In this document: piece after piece, positions 40,678-50,333 of the stretch
Numbering within the stretch: the first letter of the stretch is position 1
Layout of the letters: each line of letters starts with the position of its first letter
DNA from: Astragalus membranaceus
Lineage: Eukaryota > Streptophyta > Magnoliopsida > Fabales > Fabaceae
Assembly: GCA_039519185.1 (NCBI GenBank)
Contig: CM076851.1
Span: 55,768,227-55,832,226 of the forward strand
Direction of reading: 5' to 3'
Length of the DNA: 64,000 bases
Notes under the pieces: model-generated
Told to the model about the DNA's origin: nothing
Databases searched by the model: none
The model's input: only the letters and a program-made list of their open reading frames with translations
Program-made: the position numbers and the translations under genes

Positions 40678-43600
40678 ATGGCTGGGAGGAACGATGCTGC
40701 TCTTGCTGCTGCTCTGCAAGCTATGGCTCAGGCTGTTGGGAACCAGCAAAATGTTGGTGAAAATGCTGGAACTCGCAGTTTAGCCACGTTTCAGAGGGAG
40801 AATCCGCCCACTTTCAAGGGTCGGTATGATCCTGATGGAGCTCTGGCATGGGTGAAAGAAATTGAAAGGATTTTCCGTGTCATGGACTGCAATGATGCTC
40901 AGAAGGTCAGGTTTGGTACGCACACACTGGCAGAAGAAGCTGATGATTGGTGGATGGAGGTTAGGCAGAGGCTAGAAACTGCTAATGAAGAAATAACTTG
41001 GGCTGTATTCCGTAGGGAATTTTTGAGGAAGTACTTTCCGGAAGATGTTAGGGGAAAGAAGGAGATAGAATTCCTTGAGCCGAAGCAAGGAAACATGTCG
41101 GTAACAGAGTATGCTGCCAAGTTCACTGAATTGGCTAAGTTTTATCCCCATTATACTGATGCTGATTCTGAATTCTCAAAATGCATTAAGTTTGAGAATG
41201 GGCTGAGAGCTGATATCAAGAAAGCTATTGGGTACCAGAAAATTCGGGTATTTGCTGGTTTGATCGACAGTTGCAGGATATTCGAAGAAGATAGTAATGC
41301 TCACTCCAAGGTCATGAGAGATCAGAGGGGTAAGTTTCAGAACCGGGGTAAGCCATATGAGGTTCCTGCAGGTAGGGGTAAGCAGAGGTATGCTGATAGT
41401 AAGAGGTCTGCTGAGGGTAAGAAGCCAAGTGGGGGAGATGCTCCCGCTAATATTGTATGTTTTAAGTGTGGAAAGCCTGGTCACAAGAGTTTCGATTGCA
41501 AGGTGGGGACGAGAGTATGTTTCCGTTGTGGCAAAGAGGGGCATATGGCGTCTGACTGTGAACGCAAGGATGTGACTTGTTACAACTGTGGTGAGGTGGG
41601 TCATATTAGCACCAAGTGTACTAAGCCGAAGAAAGAGAAGTTCAGTGGAAAAGTGTTTGCTCTCGCAGGATCCGAGGATGCTAATGAGATTAGAGGTACT
41701 TGTTTTATTAATGGTACCCCTTTGATTGCTATTGTTGATACCGGTGCTACGCATTCATTCATTGGTGCTTTATGTGTTAAGAAACTGGGTCTTGCTTTGT
41801 CTTCTATGATGAGGGAGATGGTTATTGATACTCCAGCTAAGGGTTCGGTAACTACCTCTCTAGTGTGTGCTAAGTGTCCTCTGTCAGTCTTCGGCAGAGA
41901 TTTCCTTGTTGACCTTATTTGTTTGCCGTTGGGAGGGTTGGATGTCATCCTTGGTATGGACTGGTTAGTAGATAACCATGTGCATATTAATTGTTTTAGT
42001 AGATCTGTGAGTTTCCTTCCTCCCGAAGAGGAAGAATCTGTTTTGTTACCCGCTGGTCAGTTGCATAAGGTGATGAAGGAGGGAGTTCATCTGTTTGCTT
42101 TGATGGCGTCATTGTCTGCTGAGAATCAGGCTATCATTGAAGGGTTGCAGGTAGTGTGTGAATTTCCTGAGGTGTTCCCTGACGAGATTCCGAGTATTCC
42201 GCCTGAGAGGGAAGTTGAGTTTGCTATTGATCTTGTACCTGGTACTAGGCCTGTGTCTATGGCACCGTACCGGATGTCAGCGTCTGAGTTGTCTGAATTG
42301 AAGAAGCAGCTAGAAGATCTACTCGAAAAGAAATTTGTGAGGCCAAGTGTGTCACCCTGGGGAGCTCCTGTGTTGTTAGTGAAGAAGAAGGATGGAAGCA
42401 TGCGACTTTGTGTTGACTATAGACAATTGAACAAGGTGACAATCAAGAACAAGTATCCACTCCCGAGGATTGATGATTTGATGGACCAGTTGGTGGGTGC
42501 TAAAGTGTTTAGCAAGATTGACTTGAGGTCGGGTTACCATCAGATCAAGGTGAAGGATGGTGACATTCAGAAGACAGCTTTCAGGACTAGATATGGACAC
42601 TATGAGTACTCTGTGATGCTTTTCGGTGTTACTAACGCACCGGGAGTATTTATGGAGTACATGAACTGTATCTTCCATAGTTACTTAGATCGGTTTGTGG
42701 TGGTATTTATAGATGACATTCTGGTGTATTCTAAGACGGAAGAAGAGCACGCAGAACATTTGCGGTTAGTGCTAGAGGTGTTGAAAGAAAAGAAGCTATA
42801 TGCGAAGTTGTCAAAGTGTGAGTTCTGGTTGAATGAAGTGAGTTTTCTTGGCCATGTTATCTCTGGTAATGGTATAGCTGTGGATCCAGTCAAGGTTGAT
42901 GCTGTGTTGCAGTGGGAGAGCCCGAAGTCAGTTACCGAGATCAGAAGCTTCTTGGGTTTGGCTGGTTATTACAGGAGGTTTATTGAGGGTTTCTCTAAGC
43001 TAGCCCTTCCGTTGACTCAATTGACGTGTAAGGGAAAAGCTTTTGTGTGGGATGCCCGGTGTGAGAAGAGCTTCAATGAGTTGAAGAAGAGGTTGACAAC
43101 ATCTCCTATTTTGGTGTTGCTTGTTCCGGATCGACCGTTTGTGGTGTACTGTGATGCTTCCAAGATGGGTTTGGGAGGTGTGCTGATGCAAGATGGTAAG
43201 GTAGTAGCTTATGCGTCTAGACAGTTGAGGACCCATGAGAAGAACTACCCTACTCATGATTTGGAGCTAGCTGCGATTGTGTTTGTGCTGAAGATTTGGA
43301 GGCACTATCTGTATGGTACTAGATTTGAAGTGTTTAGTGACCATAAGAGCTTGAAGTACTTGTTTGACCAGAAGGAGCTGAATATGAGACAGAGACGTTG
43401 GTTAGAGTTGCTGAAAGACTATGATTTCGGCTTGAACTATCATCCAGGCAAGGCTAATGTCGTGGCTGATGCTTTAAGTCGGAAGACTTTACATATGTCA
43501 GCTATGATGGTTAAAGAGTTGGAGTTGATTGAGCAATTCCGGGATATGAGTCTGGTTTGTGAAGTAACACCGCAGAGTGTTAGATTGGGCATGCTGAAGG

Positions 43601-44604
43601 TTGGCAATGAATTTCTGGTTAGTATCCGAGAAGCCCAGAAGACAGATGTGAAGCTAGTAGACTTGCTAGTTGCGAATGATCAAGCTGCGAATGGGGATTT
43701 CAAGTTAGATTCCCAAGGTGTATTGAGGTTCAGGGATAGGATCTGTATTCCTGATGATGCTGAGATGAAGAGAATGATTCTTGAGGAGAGCCATAGGAGC
43801 AAGTTGAGTATTCATCCAGGGGCTACAAAAATGTACCAAGACTTGAAGAAGTTGTTCTGGTGGCCTGGTATGAAGAAGGATGTGGCACAGTTTGTGTATG
43901 CCTGTTTGACTTGTCAGAAGTCAAAGGTTGAGCATCAGAAGCCTGCGGGGTTGATGCAACCATTAGAGGTTCCGGAATGGAAATGGGATAGCATTTCCAT
44001 GGATTTTGTGACTGGTTTGCCAAATACCGTAAGGGGGTTTGATGCTATATGGGTAATTGTGGATAGGTTGACGAAGTATGCTCACTTCTTTTCAATTAGT
44101 ATCACTTATCCAGTTCCAAAGTTGGCAGAAATTTATATCAAGACAATTGTGAAGTTGCATGGCGTTCCGCTTAGTATTGTATCTGATAGAGATCCAAGAT
44201 TCACTTCTGAATTTTGGAAAAGTTTGCAAGAAGCTTTGGGTTCCAAATTGAGGTTGAGCTCCGCATATCATCCGCAGACAGATGGTCAGACGGAGAGGAC
44301 TATTCAGTCGTTAGAGGACTTGTTGAGGGCTTGTGTTCTTGAGCAAGGAGGTTCGTGGGATACTCATCTTCCATTGACTGAGTTTACCTATAATAATAGT
44401 CATCATTCTAGTATTGGGATGGCACCATTTGAGGCGCTGTATGGTCGGAGGTGTAGGACTCCTCTATGTTGGTATGAATCGGGAGAAAGTGTGGTGCTTG
44501 GACCTGAGATTGTTCGAGAAACCACTGAGAAGGTGAAATTAATTCGTGAGAAAATGAAAGCGTCGCAGAGCCGACAAAAGAGCTATCATGATAACAGAAG
44601 GTGA
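40678..44604 (+). CDS. gag-pol: Chromovirus-1 Gag-Pol polyprotein, 1308 aa, C-terminus frameshifted
   Basis: Single frame from ATG 40678. Gag is about residues 1-250. Three CCHC knuckles follow (CFKCGKPGHKSFDC near 261, CFRCGKEGHMASDC near 281, CYNCGEVGHISTKC near 301). Protease VDTGATHSF lies near 354, RT has VVFIDDILVYSK near 677, RNase H has VYCDASKMGLGGVL near 825. Integrase has the H-H-C-C zinc part (about 1040-1080) and D-D-E at MDFVTGLP (1108), SDRDPRF (1170) and the E of TDGQTERT (1206). The frame ends at SYHDNRR: several residues that normally link to the GPY/F module are missing and the frame shifts. RT has MLFGVTNAPGVF where MPFGVTNAPAVF is usual, possibly damaging. Confidence 0.93.
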   Translation: MAGRNDAALAAALQAMAQAVGNQQNVGENAGTRSLATFQRENPPTFKGRYDPDGALAWVKEIERIFRVMDCNDAQKVRFGTHTLAEEADDWWMEVRQRLETANEEITWAVFRREFLRKYFPEDVRGKKEIEFLEPKQGNMSVTEYAAKFTELAKFYPHYTDADSEFSKCIKFENGLRADIKKAIGYQKIRVFAGLIDSCRIFEEDSNAHSKVMRDQRGKFQNRGKPYEVPAGRGKQRYADSKRSAEGKKPSGGDAPANIVCFKCGKPGHKSFDCKVGTRVCFRCGKEGHMASDCERKDVTCYNCGEVGHISTKCTKPKKEKFSGKVFALAGSEDANEIRGTCFINGTPLIAIVDTGATHSFIGALCVKKLGLALSSMMREMVIDTPAKGSVTTSLVCAKCPLSVFGRDFLVDLICLPLGGLDVILGMDWLVDNHVHINCFSRSVSFLPPEEEESVLLPAGQLHKVMKEGVHLFALMASLSAENQAIIEGLQVVCEFPEVFPDEIPSIPPEREVEFAIDLVPGTRPVSMAPYRMSASELSELKKQLEDLLEKKFVRPSVSPWGAPVLLVKKKDGSMRLCVDYRQLNKVTIKNKYPLPRIDDLMDQLVGAKVFSKIDLRSGYHQIKVKDGDIQKTAFRTRYGHYEYSVMLFGVTNAPGVFMEYMNCIFHSYLDRFVVVFIDDILVYSKTEEEHAEHLRLVLEVLKEKKLYAKLSKCEFWLNEVSFLGHVISGNGIAVDPVKVDAVLQWESPKSVTEIRSFLGLAGYYRRFIEGFSKLALPLTQLTCKGKAFVWDARCEKSFNELKKRLTTSPILVLLVPDRPFVVYCDASKMGLGGVLMQDGKVVAYASRQLRTHEKNYPTHDLELAAIVFVLKIWRHYLYGTRFEVFSDHKSLKYLFDQKELNMRQRRWLELLKDYDFGLNYHPGKANVVADALSRKTLHMSAMMVKELELIEQFRDMSLVCEVTPQSVRLGMLKVGNEFLVSIREAQKTDVKLVDLLVANDQAANGDFKLDSQGVLRFRDRICIPDDAEMKRMILEESHRSKLSIHPGATKMYQDLKKLFWWPGMKKDVAQFVYACLTCQKSKVEHQKPAGLMQPLEVPEWKWDSISMDFVTGLPNTVRGFDAIWVIVDRLTKYAHFFSISITYPVPKLAEIYIKTIVKLHGVPLSIVSDRDPRFTSEFWKSLQEALGSKLRLSSAYHPQTDGQTERTIQSLEDLLRACVLEQGGSWDTHLPLTEFTYNNSHHSSIGMAPFEALYGRRCRTPLCWYESGESVVLGPEIVRETTEKVKLIREKMKASQSRQKSYHDNRR

Positions 44605-45046
44605 TCATGTATTTCTGAGAGTCACTCCGGTGACTGGTGTTGGGCGTGCCTTGAAATCAAGGAAGTTTACTCCTCGTTTCATTGGTCCGTATCAGATTAC
44701 GGAGAGGGTTGGAAGTGTTGCCTATAGGGTGGCTTTGCCGCCTAACCTTTCGAACTTGCATGACGTGTTTCACGTGTCGCAACTTCGGAAGTATGTTCCA
44801 GACCCGTCTCATGTGATTCACATGGATGATGTGGAGGTACGGGATAATCTCACTGTGGAGACTATGCCGGTGCAGATTGCAGATAGAGAAGTGAAGGTTC
44901 TGAGAGGGAAGGAGATTGCTTTGGTAAAAGTGGTTTGGCTAGGAGCTGCTGGAGAGAGCATGACTTGGGAGCTGGAGAGTAAGATGCGGGAGTCTTATCC
45001 AGAGTTGTTTGAATCAGGTAAGAATTTCGAGGACGAAATTTCCTAA
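44588..45046 (+). CDS. Chromovirus-1 integrase C-terminus: GPY/F module and chromodomain
   Basis: An open frame overlapping the end of gag-pol in another phase (152 aa). It reads GDHVFLRVTPVTGVGRALKS, then the GPY/F module RFIGPYQITERVGSVAYRV, LHDVFHVSQLRKYV, and a C-terminal region with VKVVWLGAAGESMTWELESK that matches the Tekay/Del chromodomain. Chromodomains steer insertion by binding histone marks. It is the displaced end of the polyprotein, not a separate gene: one small deletion before GDHVF accounts for the phase change. Confidence 0.88.
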   Translation: MITEGDHVFLRVTPVTGVGRALKSRKFTPRFIGPYQITERVGSVAYRVALPPNLSNLHDVFHVSQLRKYVPDPSHVIHMDDVEVRDNLTVETMPVQIADREVKVLRGKEIALVKVVWLGAAGESMTWELESKMRESYPELFESGKNFEDEIS

Positions 45047-45058
45047 GTGGGGGAGAGT
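45045..45058 (+). promoter_or_regulatory. Chromovirus-1 polypurine tract
   Basis: AAGTGGGGGAGAGT directly before the 3' LTR TGTAACACCC, overlapping the stop codon of the chromodomain frame. Confidence 0.85.
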
Positions 45059-46425
45059 TGTAACACCCAAAATAATTTAATTAATTATTTGATTAAATTA
45101 TTTAAGTGTTGCATATTTATTAATATATAAAGATTATTAATATGTTATTTTATTTTAAATTGAAGGGAGTGGTGTCGGTAATTCCGGGACGGTAAGATTG
45201 GCCCAAGAAGCCCAAGCCCGTTAGCTAAGGCTCCTAGGCGCTTAGGGTATGATGCTATTCGCATCATTTGTGCAAGAAAGGAAAAAGAAAGAAAATGAAA
45301 AAAAAAGAAAGGAGAAGAGGGAAGAGAGATCGCGAGAGAGTGAGAAGAGAAAGAAGGGCGCGATCGCTAGGGAGAAAGGGAGAAGGAGAACTTCGTGTTG
45401 CTGTGGTTTTGTTGGTGACTCCGTAGGAAGGACTTCGTCTTCGGTGTAATCAAGGTAAGGGTGGGTCTTACCTTATAATAGGGTTTATAAGGGGTTGTAT
45501 GTGGGTTTTAGAGATTACATTGATCAATTCGTGATTTTATTGTTGTTGTTGATGTGTGATTGAAATGTATGTTGAGTTGATGCCCTATATGTGTTTGTTG
45601 AAATGTGCAAGAGTTATGAGATGTGTGTAAGATTTGTATTGTATGCCAAATAATTGATAAAGTGTGTATTCGAAGGTATGAGAGTGAATTTGAGATGTTA
45701 GAAATAATTGTTGAATAATTGAATATATGCAATCTTGGAAAAATTTTGAGTTGGAAGGAACTAGGCGCACAAGGGCGCCATTTGCAATGCTGTTTGCTGC
45801 GCTGTGCCTAGGCCAGGGCGCCAATGAGGCGCCTGTGGCAGTGTGAGCGTGTGTCTGTGCGTGCGTGGGGGCGCCAGTTTGGCTGCCCAGTGCGCCTGTT
45901 TTGGCGCCTGTGTGCTGTCTAATTGTGTTTATGTGCTGTGAGCTGGTGCTGGCACACTTTATGTGCCAATGTTGTTGTTGAGTGTTGATGGGTCTATGGA
46001 CCGAATTTTGGTGATGATTTTAGGCTGCGGTCTTGACGTTGTGATTGATAATGATGATGTGTGTGACTTGTGGTTGTGAAAAATTATGCTTGTTGATTGT
46101 TCATGGAGTCACATGCATACATTAGGCTGCGGTCTTGACGTTATTTTTCGGCTGCGGTCGCGACGTGCCCAATTGGCTAATGAGAAGTGATGATGGTACC
46201 ACATGCATTGTGCACCTCATACATGCATGCTCATCACTAATAATTTTGTTGGTGTGTGATATGACTGCGTGACAATACATGTATATAAACTGTGAGTAGT
46301 TTTATATTTATATCGTGGATGTTGATATATATATATATTTATACGCTGTGGATGTACCTGTATATAAATTGTGGAAGTGGTATGTGTATAATATACAAGT
46401 ATATGTATAAGCAAGTTGCTGAATG

Positions 46426-46472
<47 letters not shown>

Positions 46473-46668
46473 TTACTGAATGACATTATATATATATGTA
46501 CAAGTTGCTGAGTGTTGTTATATATATGTATAAGTTTCTGTATGTTGTTATAAGTATAATGTATATTTATATACATATAAATATATATGCTGCTGAAGTT
46601 GGTATGTGCATGAAAATACATATATATATATATATTGTTGAAGCTATTATATGTGCACATACATAAAT
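45059..46668 (+). repeat. Chromovirus-1 3' LTR, truncated
   Basis: Matches 38173 onward with few substitutions, and stops at 46668 (ACATAAAT), where the 5' LTR continues for about 670 more bases. One of the AGGCTGCGGTC repeats present in the 5' LTR is missing here. Ogre-B sequence follows directly. Confidence 0.88.
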
Positions 46669-48114
46669 GCCCCCTAGTACACACTTTTGGTTTTTCTTTA
46701 AGAACAACTCAAATGCAATGAAAGTTTTGACTTTTTAGTATGATGAGAAGCTCCACTTGGTGACCACTAGACCTTGTTTTAATGCAACACGAATGCATCT
46801 TGGAGTGCAAGTCCTTCTTCTTTTTTACCAACTTTCCTTTTTTGATTGTTTGTTTTTTCTTTTTGAGCAGCTTTCTTTTTTCTGCTTGTTTGTTTTTTTT
46901 CTTTTGAGCAAACACGTCGCAAATAGATAAACTTATTTGTCCTAAAATTAAAACTTGAGAAAACGAAGGCAATTAGTCATTGATCGGAATGGACTTTTTA
47001 GGGTTGTGATGTGGAGAAGGGGATGATTGAGCTTAATGAAGTGTTTGGGGTTGATGGGGAGGATGGGTCTTATTCGGTGTTGGCCGATGGTCAACGATTT
47101 GTGAAGGAAATGGTTATTAAGTTTGATGAGGTGTTTGGGTTTTTTTATTAGGACAAGTTTGGGTTTCATGGTAGAATGACTGGAGGGTTTGATGTTGAGG
47201 CCAGAGGAAATGTTTGTGGGTTTTATGAGAGGAAAGATGATGAAGTGTTTGAGGATTTGGGGAAGAAGGGATGGTTTATCGAGACAAGGACCTCTTATGT
47301 CTTATGGCAAAATGTACCAGCTCACAATTTATACTTCTTTTGTCTCTCTTTTTCTTTGTTTTTTTTTGCTTGTTTTTCTTTCTTTTTGTTCTTTTTTTTT
47401 TGGGATTTTCATTTTTGAATCTTTTTGTTTGATTGCATTCTTTTCCTTTTGGCTTCCTCTTTGCCTTGGACTTGAGGTGAGCTGATGGAGATATCTTGGG
47501 ATTTTCTTGGCTTAAGGTGGGTAGGAAAGGGTATTTTTTGGGATTTTGGATTTTTGAGGGTATGGGGAGATAGCCAAACTTCATTTCAAATCCCGATTAC
47601 TTATTTTTGTAAAACTTGACAACAATTCATCTATCTATATGTGTTTGCTCTATTCTTTTACTTTTCTTTTTTTGTTTTTATTTTTGTTTTTTTTTGTGCC
47701 CTAACTTTTGCCGGGACCGCTCTTTGCGAGTTTTCAATCCACCGGGCGCTCTTTTTTGCCTAGGCCTCCCTTTGCAGGTTTTCAACCTAGCGAGCTTATT
47801 CTTCTTGTTTATTATATTATTTTTGAAAGACTTGCACTAAAGGTATATGATATTGACGAGGAGACTTAGTGATCACAGAACTGCCCCAGCATGGAGGACT
47901 CAAGAGTGATTGAAGAAAGTAACTTTTTATTGATGATAATATTGAAAAGGAACATGTGCCCTTACTGAAATATCCTAAGGCCTTGGGCAGAGCCAGAGGA
48001 TTGCATCACAGAAAATTGCTTTGAACTGAAAAACTACATGAGAATCAACAATCACTCATAAATGCTATGAAATGCATGGGAAAGACGATGCTGCCTTCAA
48101 CACTTTGATCATCT
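46669..48114 (-). other. Ogre-B 3' UTR between gag and chromovirus-1
   Basis: On the minus strand 46940-46675 aligns with Ogre-A 26530-26810 (TTTAATTTTAGGACAA, CTTGCACTCCAA, AAGGTYTAGTGRTCACCAA). 47700-47790 carries the GACCGCYCTTTGCGAG and TTTTCAAYCYASCG blocks seen in Ogre-C. No protease or pol motif occurs between the end of gag and this UTR. A plus-strand frame at 47176-47418 is not recognised and lies antisense to the element. Confidence 0.65.
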
Positions 48115-49553
48115 TCAACTGTTGCCATTTTGACTTGATAGCCCTGAACTCAGAGGGTTAAATCTTTCACCACCCTCTTCAAAGGTTAACCGCCTTGAAT
48201 CAATAAGACCCTGAACCAAATGTTTCAAAAGATAACAATTTTCAGCAGAGTGACCAATTGCCCCAGCATGGAATTCACAAGTGGCCTGCGGGTCGTATCT
48301 TTTTGGGAATGGAGGTTGTACTGGCTTCATCTCACGAGGGGAGATCAAATTGTAGATGATTAGGCATCTGCATAGGTTGGTATACGACATGGGAATAGGG
48401 TCGTATCGAGGCGACTTTTTTTGGCCTGTTATTGCATTAACTTCTTCATTCTTCTTTGCAGGAAACCCGGAAGATGGGTTTTTGTGGACACTTGTGCTAC
48501 CTGGGGAACTCTGGGCGATCTTGCCACTTCTCAATCCGTTCTCTATCCTCCCCCCAACAATCACCACATCTGAAAAATTGGAGGATGCACTGCTGATCAG
48601 ACGATCATAGTATAGTGGTGGCAAAGCTCCATAAACATAGAAACCAATTCCTTGTCTAAAAGAGGAGGTGTAACTTGTGCAGCCAAAGCTCTCCATCGCT
48701 GGGCGTACTCCTTGAACGATTCATTGTCCCTCTTGCTCATGCCCTGCAGCTGCGTTCTGTCTGGTGCCATGTCTGTATTGTATTGATATTGTTTGAGGAA
48801 TGCATCGGCTAAATCCTTCCAACAGCGAACCTGAGATGGTTCTAACTTCATATACCAATTGAGAGATGCCCCAACAAGGCTCTCTTGGAAGCAATGGATT
48901 AGCAGTTTGTCATCATGAGAGTAAGTAGACATCTTTCTACAATACATCGTCAAGTGATTTTTTGGACAGGCCGCACCCCTGTATTTGTTGAAGTCGGGGA
49001 CTTTGAACTTTGGAGGCAGCACCACATCAGGAATAAGGCACAAGTCTCTGGCCTCTCTTGCTCTGGAACCGAAGCCTTCAACCATTCTTAATCTTTCCTC
49101 TAATATCTGAAACTGCTCTTTGGTCTGCTAATGCTCAGCGGAATAAACCTGAGGGAAGCTGCTTACACTATGAGGAGGCTGGAGCATTGGAGCCATAGTT
49201 GGAGTTGAGTGCTGAATCTGAGGGTATGCAGAGTTTCCAGACGTGAAGTCCTGAGCCTGTGGAATGGCAGCTGGCTGAGGAGTGAAGTTCTGAAGAGTAG
49301 CCTGGGGTATAACAATAGGATGCGGGATCTGAGCCCGAGGTTCACGAGTCATTCCTTCAGATCCGATAGATGCCGGTTGTACATTCTCAACAATGGCTAC
49401 AGGACCAGCTCCCTGATTAGCTTCTGGGTTAGAAGGGGGAGTGTAACCTAGAGGAATCATAACCCTCACCATTTCTGACATCTGCGTCCTTAACCCATTC
49501 ACCTCTGCTTTTAACTCATTCACCTCTGCTCTTAGTTCTTCATTTGTTGCCAT
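48115..49553 (-). pseudogene. gag: Ogre-B Gag, broken by one stop and one frameshift
   Basis: Starts MATNEELRAEVNELKAEVNG (coiled-coil-like heptads) at 49553, then a Pro/Gln-rich linker. A TAG near 49128 interrupts the frame. The same frame continues with PPKFKVPDFNKYRG, LNWYMKLEPSQVRCWKDLAD and ESFKEYAQRWRALAAQV, the Ogre/Tat capsid signature. Near 48617-48628 a one-base loss shifts to the next frame (LPPLYYDRLISSASSNFSDV), which ends with the Tat-type knuckle CEFHAGAIGHSAENC and VQGLIDSRRLTFEE. The stop at 48115 comes directly before UTR sequence. Total length is about 479 codons; no protease follows. Confidence 0.87.
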
Positions 49554-49559
49554 GTTCCT

Positions 49560-50328
49560 AGCTAGAGAACAAATCCAATTTGCCTTTCTCTGTCAACAGG
49601 GCACACGTCATAAGCACAAGAACGAATGACTGGACAAATGCATGCAACATTTTAGACTTGAATCAAAGGAAAGCAATTTTAACAAGGTAATTAAGTGATT
49701 ACAAAATTGCCCCCTTGTACAGAGGATTTAACACAAAAGTCAAGTATGTACCAACGCGGGGAGAGTATACACTTTATGGGCGGATGGGGCGGGACTAGAC
49801 TTGGACGGGAAACTGTGGTAAGGGAGGAAAACCAACGGACTTAAACAAGAGAAATTACTCATAGCATGCATGCTCACTAGAAGAATGCTTCACAGAGAGT
49901 TAACATCAGTTAAAAATTTGTTTTTTTTCTTTGATACACTATTTTAGTCTTTTATCATGGAATAGATGAGATGCAATACTTTCTTTTTGAAAAACTGAGT
50001 GCCTTGGAACACCTTGAGTTTGCAAATAAATAGGAGTGAGCTTTTCTAGAAAGATTATTTTGTAAAAGCGTCTCGTCTCTCATCACAACCTTTTTTATTG
50101 AACACAATGCATGGATGCAAACATGATGAAAATGCAAGGAAAATGACCACTTGGGAAGTGGAATTGTTTTAAAAGATTTTTGAGTGTTTTTGATGCAAGA
50201 TGAAAAATGAAATTCCTAGGCATGCAAGAATGATATTTTCAAAATGGTTTTTATTCTTTAGAGGCAAGACGAGATATGAAATGTCGATGCCCCCCCCCCC
50301 CCCCTTTTTTTTTGTAAAAATGATGACG
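49560..50328 (-). other. Ogre-B internal sequence upstream of gag
   Basis: No gene recognised. It holds a run of 15 C followed by 9 T (50290-50313) next to the solo-LTR insertion. Ogre elements often carry an extra ORF1 before gag; I see no convincing one here. Confidence 0.55.
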
Positions 50329-50333
50329 TGAGG

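Larger units (their letters stand above)
38173..46668 (+). mobile_element. Chromovirus-1 (Tekay/Del-like Ty3/gypsy), nearly intact
   Basis: Plus-strand element: 5' LTR 38173-40557, initiator-Met primer site, gag-pol 40678-45046 with one frame break, polypurine tract, and a 3' LTR cut off at 46668. The LTR start TGTAACACCC, three zinc knuckles and a chromodomain-like C-terminus point to Tekay/Del. It inserted into the Ogre-B 3' UTR. The right end has lost about 670 bp of LTR and, judged from Ogre-A, about 350 bp of the host UTR. Confidence 0.9.

Noticed and set aside
47176..47485. Plus-strand frames reading FDVEARGNVCGFYERKDDEV
   Set aside because: They look protein-like for about 40 residues, but they are antisense to Ogre-B in its 3' UTR, end in T-rich sequence, and the region is a loose repeat of a UTR module.
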